This document shows, in pieces, positions 1-5,132 of a DNA stretch of 6,874 nt. Source of the DNA: an uncultured Clostridia bacterium. Lineage in GTDB: Bacteria; Bacillota; Clostridia; Oscillospirales; CAG-272. The stretch lies in the NCBI GenBank assembly GCA_904501765.1, contig CAJGCM010000116.1:1-6874 (forward strand). Direction: 5' to 3'. The notes beneath the pieces were generated by a model. That model saw only the letters and a list, made by a program, of their open reading frames with translations. It was not told where the DNA came from and ran no database searches. Made by a program: the position numbers and the translations under genes. Each line of letters starts with the position of its first letter. The stretch's first letter is position 1.

Positions 1-679
1 GAATTCCCACTATACCCTCGGTGTGTATTTTCTCTGTCGGCACAAGATTACCTGTGGCAATTGCGGTTAGGATTGATATTTTACGGCAGGCATCCACCCC
101 GAGAATATCGGCATCAGGGTTTCTCTCGGCATATCCCCGAGCCTGAGCTTCCTTAAGGCTTTCGTCAAAGCTCTCGCCAAAGGTAAACATCTTGGTAAGA
201 ATATAATTGGTCGTTCCGTTAAGAATACCTCTTACCTCGCTTATTTTATTCTGCTTAATAAAGCCTATCATAGGAGAAATTACGGGAATACCGCCACCGA
301 CAGATGCTTCAAAGCGATAGCTTACGCCATACTCCTCTGCCAAGGCAAGAAACTCGTCACCATAGCCCGCAACCACCTCTTTGTTGGAGGTTATAACGTT
401 TTTCCCGCTTTTGATTGCCGATACGGTAAACTCATATGCAGGATGAGAGCCACCCATTACCTCAATAACACAGCTGACCTCGGGGTCATTAAGTATTACG
501 TTATAATCGTGTACTATCCTGTCCGAGAAGGGAGAGTCGGGAAAATCCCTCAGGTCAAGTATGTACTTGATATTAACGTCGTCACCGCCGAGGGCTGATA
601 CTTCTTTTATATTGTCATGAATGAGGCTCGCAACTCCGCTTCCTACAACGCCGAAGCCCAGTATAGCAATATTCGTCAT
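1..679 (-). CDS. hom: Homoserine dehydrogenase, N-terminal part (runs off left edge)
   Basis: Homoserine dehydrogenase reduces aspartate semialdehyde to homoserine with NAD(P)H, at the branch leading to threonine and methionine; it is cytoplasmic. The visible 226 residues start MTNIAILGFGVVGSGV, with the Rossmann dinucleotide-binding loop GFGVVGSG at residues 8-15. They continue with TSNKE (97-101, the conserved catalytic-region Lys), EASVGGGIPVI (124-134), GILNGTTNYIL (151-161) and NPDADILGVDACRK (187-200), which carries the Asp and Lys residues typical of the catalytic domain. Family members are about 400-430 residues, often with a C-terminal ACT domain; that half lies beyond the window. 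The ATG at 679 is preceded by GAGGAG (695-690) about ten bases upstream and by its own sigma-A promoter, so hom starts a new transcription unit. The identification is very secure; presence of the ACT domain cannot be judged. Confidence 0.95.
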   Translation of the reverse strand, partial: MTNIAILGFGVVGSGVASLIHDNIKEVSALGGDDVNIKYILDLRDFPDSPFSDRIVHDYNVILNDPEVSCVIEVMGGSHPAYEFTVSAIKSGKNVITSNKEVVAGYGDEFLALAEEYGVSYRFEASVGGGIPVISPMIGFIKQNKISEVRGILNGTTNYILTKMFTFGESFDESLKEAQARGYAERNPDADILGVDACRKISILTAIATGNLVPTEKIHTEGIVGI

Positions 680-689
680 TGACTTAATT

Positions 690-695
690 CTCCTC
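690..695 (-). promoter_or_regulatory. Ribosome binding site of hom
   Basis: GAGGAG lies ten bases before the ATG at 679. The spacing is slightly long, but no nearer start codon is available and the conserved N-terminus begins exactly at this ATG. Confidence 0.7.
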
Positions 696-715
696 AAAAT
701 AATATTATTTTAGTT

Positions 716-744
716 ATTGTATCATATATCCGTTTGTTTTTCAA
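716..744 (-). promoter_or_regulatory. Sigma-A-type promoter of hom
   Basis: Reading on the minus strand, TTGAAA (744-739) is followed by a 17-base spacer and TACAAT (721-716). This is five of six matches to each vegetative consensus box at optimal spacing. The predicted transcript start is near 709, giving a leader of about 30 bases that contains only the ribosome binding site. There is therefore no room for a riboswitch or T-box between this promoter and hom. Confidence 0.8.
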
Positions 745-750
745 GCGAAT

Positions 751-770
751 TTTACTTAAAATTAGGTAAA
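751..770 (-). promoter_or_regulatory. Imperfect 20-bp dyad upstream of the hom -35 box
   Basis: On the minus strand, TTTACCTAA and TTAAGTAAA face each other around a TT centre; 8 of 10 position pairs are complementary. The element ends six bases upstream of the -35 hexamer, where an activator site or an AT-rich UP element would sit. That it is an operator is an inference; AT-rich DNA produces such dyads by chance fairly often. Confidence 0.3.
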
Positions 771-786
771 GCGGCAAAAAATACAT

Positions 787-866
787 AAAAAAGACTGCTC
801 TTCTTCTCCATGCCTATCTGCGGAGTTGCTGCCGCACGTGTCTGCGGCTGCTGAGCAGTCTTTTTT
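787..866 (-). terminator. Large compound intrinsic terminator
   Basis: A perfect 14-bp inverted repeat (853-866 with 787-800) ends in a run of six T on the minus strand. The 52-base interior is itself structured: GCCGCA/TGCGGC (848-843 with 836-831) forms a 6-bp hairpin, and CTCC/GGAG forms a second small one, so the RNA would be a three-way branched element. It follows the SpoIIQ-like gene and the candidate small RNA and precedes the hom promoter. The arms also carry T on the plus strand, so it could act in both directions, but no plus-strand gene reaches it. Confidence 0.85.
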
Positions 867-1004
867 GTGTAGGTGACAGCGAACAGAAATGATACCTGAA
901 GGCTTAGGATTTATCCCCTATCGTATTTGCATACTGCAAAATGTGACACGAGGGAGCATTACATGAAAAACCTGCCTTCACAAGGCACTTCCACACACTA
1001 CCTC
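866..1004 (-). ncRNA. Candidate structured small RNA with 6S-like rod-and-bubble fold
   Basis: The minus strand of this non-coding interval folds into one long nested rod. A closing stem pairs TGTGTGGAAGTG (997-986) with CACCTACACA (875-866), with an AA bulge and one G-U pair. A perfect 7-bp stem pairs TGAAGGC (980-974) with GCCTTCA (903-897). A large open bubble follows (973-956 against 914-904). The distal arm pairs TCCCTCGT (955-948) with ACGATAGGGG (924-915) around a two-base bulge, and a TTTGCA/TGCAAA hairpin (940-935 with 931-926) caps it. Closing stem, central bubble and long terminal arm are the architecture of 6S RNA, the regulator that binds RNA polymerase holoenzyme. About 139 nt is short for 6S (usually 150-200), and sequence-level homology is not established. 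Alternatives are another small RNA or a structured 3' UTR of the gene upstream. The terminator at 787-866 follows directly. Confidence 0.45.
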
Positions 1005-1010
1005 CCCTCT

Positions 1011-1037
1011 CTTATACCTCTTCGGCTCCCGTAACAA
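1011..1037 (-). promoter_or_regulatory. Possible promoter of the small RNA, overlapping the upstream stop codon
   Basis: A -10-like TATAAG (1016-1011) overlaps the TAA stop of the SpoIIQ-like gene. TTGTTA (1037-1032) lies 15 bases upstream, which is a short spacer. A start near 1004 would place the transcript 5' end just outside the predicted closing stem. The boxes are only moderate, so this is tentative. Confidence 0.3.
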
Positions 1038-1713
1038 TACCGAGGGATGCGGTTTTGGACTCGTCTGTGATATAGTCAAGGGGATTTACGCTCTTACCGT
1101 CAACCATAAGCTCAAAGTGAAGGTGAGGCTCGTCTGCCATTTCGGATACGGAGGTATCTCCTACTTTGCCTATTACGGCGCCCGCTTCAACCTCGTCACC
1201 AGCTACAAGCTTAACGCTTCCGCTGTCGAGATTTGAATAGATGCTCTTATGATTTGCGTTATGGGTAATTTCAATGGTTTTCCCAAGCATAGGATGGAAA
1301 TAAACACGGCTGACAACACCTGCCTCCGCCGCATATACCTCTGCTCCTTCCTCTGTGGAAACATCTATACCCGTGTGAATTCTCCACTCGTCAAGGGTGT
1401 TTGAAAACACGGGAACTGTGGAGCTATGAGATTTGATTACAGTGCCCACTGCGGGAGATATAAAGGCAAGCTCCTTAGGTGCCTCCTCCTTGTTATCTGT
1501 GCCGTTATCTGCACCGGGCTTATTGGAATTTCCTGAATCCTCGCCAGGAGTCTGACCCTCATCTGCGGGAGGAATAGGCTCCTCGGAGGGCTTTCTGCTG
1601 TTTGCCGCCACTATGCCGATTACAATAGCGCTTATGCAAAGAATTGCTATAACCACGCTGTAAACCAGCTTCGAAACCGTTGATTTGTCGCTGAACTTAA
1701 CTTTCTTTTCCAT
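1012..1713 (-). CDS. spoIIQ: SpoIIQ-like membrane-anchored M23 (LytM) domain protein
   Basis: This 233-residue protein has one N-terminal membrane segment (about 15-37), a Pro/Gly/Asp-rich linker (38-80) and a LytM/M23 domain (about 85-215). The domain keeps the zinc-ligand motifs HTGID (H113, D117) and HLHFE (H197, H199). The YxHL motif that carries a catalytic His in active LytM enzymes reads YSNL (159-162), so one catalytic residue is Asn. Length, topology and stretches such as PMLG, IYSNL and VIGKVG followed by Ser/Glu and HLHFE recall SpoIIQ, as far as memory allows. SpoIIQ is made in the forespore and docks with mother-cell SpoIIIAH to link the two membranes during engulfment. A sigma-F-like promoter sits upstream, which supports this call over a generic cell-wall peptidase. 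The start at 1713 has a ribosome binding site seven bases away. The gene stands alone between two terminators. Confidence 0.7.
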   Translation of the reverse strand: MEKKVKFSDKSTVSKLVYSVVIAILCISAIVIGIVAANSRKPSEEPIPPADEGQTPGEDSGNSNKPGADNGTDNKEEAPKELAFISPAVGTVIKSHSSTVPVFSNTLDEWRIHTGIDVSTEEGAEVYAAEAGVVSRVYFHPMLGKTIEITHNANHKSIYSNLDSGSVKLVAGDEVEAGAVIGKVGDTSVSEMADEPHLHFELMVDGKSVNPLDYITDESKTASLGIVTGAEEV

Positions 1714-1721
1714 TTCGTTTT

Positions 1722-1727
1722 CCTTTC
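1722..1727 (-). promoter_or_regulatory. Ribosome binding site of the SpoIIQ-like gene
   Basis: GAAAGG (1727-1722) precedes the ATG at 1713 with normal spacing and sits just downstream of the predicted transcript start near 1738. Confidence 0.65.
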
Positions 1728-1744
1728 TTAAAGATTACTGGTTG

Positions 1745-1774
1745 TATTTTCTTCACAAAAGGGGAAAGTTATTC
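1745..1774 (-). promoter_or_regulatory. Sigma-F-like promoter of the SpoIIQ-like gene
   Basis: On the minus strand, GAATA (1774-1770) is separated by exactly 15 bases from GAAGAAAATA (1754-1745). The sigma-F consensus in Bacillus is GYATA, 15 bases, GGNNANAHTR, so there is one mismatch in each box and the spacing is exact. The GAATA box also fits the -35 of sigma-G (GHATR). No good sigma-A promoter is visible in the same interval. A transcript start near 1738 gives a leader of about 25 bases. The reading depends on the SpoIIQ call and reinforces it. Confidence 0.55.
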
Positions 1775-1810
1775 AGCAAAAAGCAAATTATTCAAATAAT
1801 ATTTTGCAAA

Positions 1811-1853
1811 ACAAAAGGCAGCCCGAGATTAGGTTTATGCTACCTCAGGCTGC
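1811..1853 (-). terminator. Intrinsic terminator after pgsA
   Basis: On the minus strand GCAGCCTGAG (1853-1844) pairs with CTCGGGCTGC (1827-1818) over ten base pairs including one U-G wobble. The loop is 16 bases and the tail is CTTTTGT. On the plus strand the wobble becomes a mismatch, so the element is built for leftward transcription. It ends the operon whose last gene is pgsA. Confidence 0.85.
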
Positions 1854-1922
1854 GACTTACATTAATATTAAAGGATAGGTTCTTCGACACCCGATTTTAC
1901 CTCGCCGTCGGTGGGGGATGAG

Positions 1923-2525
1923 TTAATCCTCTGATGTCATATATGGGAGATAGCCGAGAAAATAATTAATTCCAGAGGCTACGGTCGTGAATGCCATAAC
2001 AGCCATGCATACGTAAGAGAGAATATTGTTCTCCGAAAAATAAGGAATTATCGGCTCTACTATTATAACAACCGTTCCAACCATCTGGCTTACGGTTTTC
2101 ATTTTTCCGAAAAGGTTGGCGGCAAGGTCCACTCTCTTCCCCTTCCCTGCAACCACGAGCCTGAGGCTGGTTACAGCAAGCTCTCTGAAGAGTATGAGAA
2201 GAACGAGCCATATAAATATACTTCCCTGAAGCACTCTTCCCTGAAGGAACATAAGAGCGAGCAGCGCAAGCATTGAGCCTATTACCATAAATTTATCTGC
2301 GAGGGGGTCGATAAACTTACCGAAATCGGTTATAAGACCGTATTTCCTCGCAATCTTTCCGTCAAGAAAATCCGTAAAAGCGGTAAGGGCATATATAAAT
2401 GCGGGAACTAAAACGCCAACCAGCTCTATATCCTTCATAAAGAGAAGCGCCGCCGCAAAGGCGGGAACCAATGCAACCCTTATAAGAGAAAGAATATTCG
2501 GAACATTCATAATCTTTGATTTCAT
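1923..2525 (-). CDS. pgsA: CDP-diacylglycerol-glycerol-3-phosphate 3-phosphatidyltransferase
   Basis: PgsA makes phosphatidylglycerophosphate from CDP-diacylglycerol and glycerol 3-phosphate, the committed step to phosphatidylglycerol and cardiolipin, in the cytoplasmic membrane. The 200-residue product carries the complete CDP-alcohol phosphatidyltransferase signature at residues 52-77: D52, D55-G56, A59-R60, G69, D73 and D77 with canonical spacing. About five or six hydrophobic helices surround it (for example 13-30, 33-50, 78-95, 101-118, 147-163, 170-190), and the length is normal for the family. The start overlaps the rimO stop as ATGA (2525-2522), and AGGAGG (2538-2533) lies seven bases upstream inside rimO, so the two are probably translationally coupled. 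Other CDP-alcohol transferases share the motif, but the N-terminal NVPNILSLIRV pattern fits PgsA. It is the last gene of the operon. Confidence 0.93.
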   Translation of the reverse strand: MKSKIMNVPNILSLIRVALVPAFAAALLFMKDIELVGVLVPAFIYALTAFTDFLDGKIARKYGLITDFGKFIDPLADKFMVIGSMLALLALMFLQGRVLQGSIFIWLVLLILFRELAVTSLRLVVAGKGKRVDLAANLFGKMKTVSQMVGTVVIIVEPIIPYFSENNILSYVCMAVMAFTTVASGINYFLGYLPYMTSED

Positions 2526-3856
2526 TGATAATCCTCCTCGACATAGCCCACAAGGTCATAATCAAGAGCCTCTTCTATGTAAACTCTTACAAAATCACCG
2601 GGCTTCACCCTTTTGCGAGATTTGAAATAAACTCTTCCGTCGACATCAGGGGCATCCATATAGCTTCTTCCGTAGTAAATATCGGCTACCGTGTCAAATC
2701 CGTCGCACAAAACCTCAAGGACACGGTCTACGTTTAACTCGTTTATTTCCTCACTTACGGTAAGCTGGGTTTGCATAAGGCAGTCATATCTGTCCTGCTT
2801 CGTCTGCGAATCCACGGCGTCCTCCATAAGGGCAGCCGCAGTCCCCTCCTCGGGAGAATAGGTAAAGGCTCCGAAGCGCTCAAAGCGAGCTTCCTTTATA
2901 TACTCGCAAAGCTCCGAGAATTCCTCCTCGCCCTCCGTGGGGAATCCAACCATAGCGGTTGTTCGAAGGACTATGCCTGGAACTCTTTCGCGTAGCTTCG
3001 CCACCGTTTCTTTTATAAGTGATGCTCCCCCGTGTCTGTTCATAGACGTAAGAACCTTGTCTGATATATGCTGAATCGGAATATCCATATATTTAAGAAG
3101 CCTCGGATTATCTCTAAGCTCCTCTATAAGCTCGTCCGTGATTTTATCGGGATAGCAGTAAAGAAGCCTTATCCATGGAATAGACGTGCCCTCGCATATA
3201 GCTCTTACGAGCTTCGCAAGGCTATATTCACCGTATATATCAAGACCGTATCTCGTTGTATCCTGAGCTATAAGGTTTAATTCCTTAACTCCGAGAGCCT
3301 CAAGGTCCCGGGCTTCCTTTACTATATCGGAAATCTCTCTTGAGCGGAATTTACCTCTTATGAGAGGTATTGCGCAATAGGTACACCTGTTATCACAGCC
3401 CTCGGCTATTTTAAGATAAGCCGTATGGTCATCGGTGGTGAGTATTCTGTCCCCCCCTAAAGGAGATGTGTTTTTATCCTCAAAGGATATAAAGCGTTCT
3501 CCTCGCAGAAGAGCATCGCAGGCATCTGCTATTTTATGAATACTACCCACGCCAAGGAGGGCATCTACCTCAGGAAGCTCCTTCATAACCTCCTCGCGAT
3601 AACGCTCAACAAGGCATCCTGTGGCAATTATAAATTTACATTTTCCGTCGGTTTTAAGAGAGGAGAGGTCGAGGATATTCTCTATGGACTCGCTCTTTGC
3701 GCTTTCGATAAATCCACAGGTGTTTACAACTATTATTTCAGCCTCGCCCTCGTCGGGAGTTATTTCATAGCCTCTGTCGTGCAGAATACGGAGCATTACC
3801 TCGGTATCCACAAGATTTTTTGAGCATCCGAGAGATACAAAACCTATTTTCGTCAT
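2522..3856 (-). CDS. rimO: Ribosomal protein S12 methylthiotransferase RimO
   Basis: RimO is a radical-SAM enzyme with two iron-sulfur clusters that adds a methylthio group to a conserved Asp of ribosomal protein S12. The 444-residue product is the normal length. The N-terminal methylthiotransferase domain has its three cluster cysteines at C11 (LGCSKN), C47 (NTCGF) and C81 (TGCLVER). The radical-SAM motif CDNRCTYC places C154, C158 and C161. NLIAQDTTRYG (194-204) and GRSYMDAPDVDG (396-407) are hallmarks that separate RimO from the tRNA enzyme MiaB. A TRAM domain fills about 373-441. The ATG at 3856 has AAAAGGA (3870-3864) seven bases upstream. A 57-base gap with a small hairpin separates it from the membrane-protein gene before it, and its stop overlaps the pgsA start. 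Confidence 0.95.
   Translation of the reverse strand: MTKIGFVSLGCSKNLVDTEVMLRILHDRGYEITPDEGEAEIIVVNTCGFIESAKSESIENILDLSSLKTDGKCKFIIATGCLVERYREEVMKELPEVDALLGVGSIHKIADACDALLRGERFISFEDKNTSPLGGDRILTTDDHTAYLKIAEGCDNRCTYCAIPLIRGKFRSREISDIVKEARDLEALGVKELNLIAQDTTRYGLDIYGEYSLAKLVRAICEGTSIPWIRLLYCYPDKITDELIEELRDNPRLLKYMDIPIQHISDKVLTSMNRHGGASLIKETVAKLRERVPGIVLRTTAMVGFPTEGEEEFSELCEYIKEARFERFGAFTYSPEEGTAAALMEDAVDSQTKQDRYDCLMQTQLTVSEEINELNVDRVLEVLCDGFDTVADIYYGRSYMDAPDVDGRVYFKSRKRVKPGDFVRVYIEEALDYDLVGYVEEDYQ
2533..2538 (-). promoter_or_regulatory. Ribosome binding site of pgsA inside the rimO 3' end
   Basis: A perfect AGGAGG seven bases before the pgsA ATG lies within the last rimO codons. It fixes the pgsA start at 2525 and means pgsA can initiate on its own as well as by coupling to rimO. 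Confidence 0.75.
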
Positions 3857-3889
3857 TTTGGAGTCCTTTTTAAGTCTTTTCTGTACTAA

Positions 3890-3907
3890 ACCGAGATAAG
3901 CCTCGGT
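3890..3907 (-). other. Small hairpin between the membrane-protein gene and rimO
   Basis: ACCGAG (3907-3902 read on the minus strand) and CTCGGT form a perfect 6-bp stem with a 6-base loop, seven bases after the tandem TAA TAA that ends the upstream gene. Only a short TTT follows, so it is at best a weak terminator. A processing or mRNA-stabilising hairpin that sets different levels for rimO-pgsA is another option. Confidence 0.45.
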
Positions 3908-3913
3908 CCTTTA

Positions 3914-4456
3914 TTACTTAAGAAATTGTGAAAATCTTGGGCGGAAGCGCTCAAGATAAGCTCTTATCATAACCGTCATAAATACGTCGTAAAGGAAGAA
4001 GGCAACGTTACAAAGAAGATATAACCCTATAAGAACAAAAACGTTATCCTTGAATACGCCCTCAAGAGCAAACAGAGGTATCCCTATGATGTACTGAGAT
4101 GCAAGCATAAGAAGAGGCAGCATTACGTTAAAGACAGCAAGCTTGACTAATATCCACAACCATTTTAATTTGAGTCGCTCTATAAGCCCCTTCAATATAG
4201 GATAAAGCCCGAATATAAGGAAATAGGTTATCCAGACGAAGCTTCCCGTGAAGAACACGGCTCCGAGAAGCGACGTCCCAAGCCACACAATCCATATATA
4301 AGGGGAGCCAAGCTCAATACACACGAACGCTACCACCAAGGACAGAAGCGCGGCTACCGTCAGGTCGAGAGCCTCAACGTAGGCTCCCAGCGCCATAAAA
4401 GCCACGCCGATAGCTATCATCATAGCTCCGATAGTAAGCTTCTTCGTTTCTTTCAT
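3914..4456 (-). CDS. Uncharacterised polytopic membrane protein
   Basis: This 180-residue protein is strongly hydrophobic, with about six predicted membrane helices (roughly 8-27, 29-48, 52-69, 71-88, 99-130 as one long or two short helices, and 138-165). It has a basic N-terminus (MKETKKLT) and a basic tail (RAYLERFRPRFSQFLK), so both ends are probably cytoplasmic. The segment GLYPILKGLIERLKLKW (83-99) is a likely conserved cytoplasmic loop. I do not recognise a named family; size and helix count recall small integral proteins such as ECF-transporter substrate subunits, but no diagnostic motif supports that. The gene begins 12 bases after the J-domain gene stops, with AAGGGAG (4467-4461) only four bases before the ATG. 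The close spacing ties it to the two genes upstream. It ends with two consecutive in-frame TAA codons. Confidence 0.85.
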   Translation of the reverse strand: MKETKKLTIGAMMIAIGVAFMALGAYVEALDLTVAALLSLVVAFVCIELGSPYIWIVWLGTSLLGAVFFTGSFVWITYFLIFGLYPILKGLIERLKLKWLWILVKLAVFNVMLPLLMLASQYIIGIPLFALEGVFKDNVFVLIGLYLLCNVAFFLYDVFMTVMIRAYLERFRPRFSQFLK

Positions 4457-4468
4457 TTTTCTCCCTTA

Positions 4469-5113
4469 TCAGCAGCAGGCGATAAGATCGCCGCCCATAC
4501 ATTCGCAAAGGCAGTCAAGGCAAATGAGGTTTGCGCAGCAATCACAGGCATCGCTGGTTCTTCTCGTCGTATAGGTCGTATTGTTTGCAGAGCCGTAATA
4601 GGTATTGCCGTAGGAGCCTGCGTTCATATTGAACATCTCCTTCGCCTTCTGATACTCCATATTCGACGGGTCCATACTGCAGGCAATTTCAAGCTCTCTC
4701 ATAGAGTCGCTGATATTCTTGCGGCTCCAGAGAACGAGGCTCATAAGATAATGCCACTCTGCGGGACGGGAATTCATAGGCACTGACATAAGCTTTCTTT
4801 CCGCATCTCCGAATCGCCTTGCGTTTATATCGGCTCTTACGTCGGAATAAAGAGGGTCAGAGGAGCTTGCGCCTTCACCGTTGCTGTAATAGGTGCCGTT
4901 TCCTGTATAACCGCCCTGACCTGAGCGCATTCTCTGTATTTCGTCATACGCCTGGTTTATTTCCTGCATTTTCTCGTTCGCCAAGTCCTTCAAGGGATTG
5001 TCGTCGTCGTAATTATCGGGGTGATATTTACGAACCAAGGCGCGGTATGCGCTTTTAATCTCATCGTCGGAGGCGTTGGGCGACACGCCCAGGACCTTAT
5101 AAGGATCTGTCAT
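4469..5113 (-). CDS. J-domain protein with TPR-like middle and cysteine-rich tail
   Basis: The 214-residue protein begins with a J domain (1-62) containing the HPD tripeptide at 31-33 that stimulates the ATPase of DnaK. A Gly/Tyr/Ser-rich linker (64-88) follows. A helical section (about 88-162, with WHYLMSLVLWSRKN and MRELEIACSMDP) looks like two TPR-type repeats. After a second Asn/Tyr/Thr-rich linker, the last 25 residues hold nine cysteines (C190, C192, C193, C198, C201, C203, C205, C213, C214). It lacks the G/F region, zinc fingers and client domain of DnaJ itself, so it is a specialised co-chaperone, not dnaJ. I place the start at 5113 rather than the upstream ATG at 5155. AAGGAA lies eight bases before 5113, the J domain begins there, and the longer form would overlap the previous gene by 23 bases. 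The tail may bind metal or be membrane-facing; this is inference. Confidence 0.9.
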   Translation of the reverse strand: MTDPYKVLGVSPNASDDEIKSAYRALVRKYHPDNYDDDNPLKDLANEKMQEINQAYDEIQRMRSGQGGYTGNGTYYSNGEGASSSDPLYSDVRADINARRFGDAERKLMSVPMNSRPAEWHYLMSLVLWSRKNISDSMRELEIACSMDPSNMEYQKAKEMFNMNAGSYGNTYYGSANNTTYTTRRTSDACDCCANLICLDCLCECMGGDLIACC

Positions 5114-5132
5114 ATTGTTATTCCTTTCTGTC

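Noticed and set aside
1..6. The window begins exactly with an EcoRI site (GAATTC), suggesting a cloned-insert end.
   Set aside because: Another GAATTC lies inside the window near 4769 and the right end has none, so the position is most likely chance or an artefact of how the window was cut.
787..866. Small SRP RNA, because of GCAGCCGCAGACACGTGCGG-like wording.
   Set aside because: The diagnostic GGAAGGAAGCAGC-type apical motif is missing; the outer stem with a T run fits a terminator.
680..1011. A T-box, SAM or lysine riboswitch controlling hom.
   Set aside because: No T-box sequence (AGGGTGGNACCGCG type) or S-box core is visible, and a strong promoter lies downstream of the structured region, so the structures are not in the hom leader.
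1685..1921. Plus-strand 78-residue reading frame covering the promoter region of the M23 gene.
   Set aside because: No ribosome binding site and no recognisable composition; it runs across a minus-strand promoter and terminator, so it is a chance frame.
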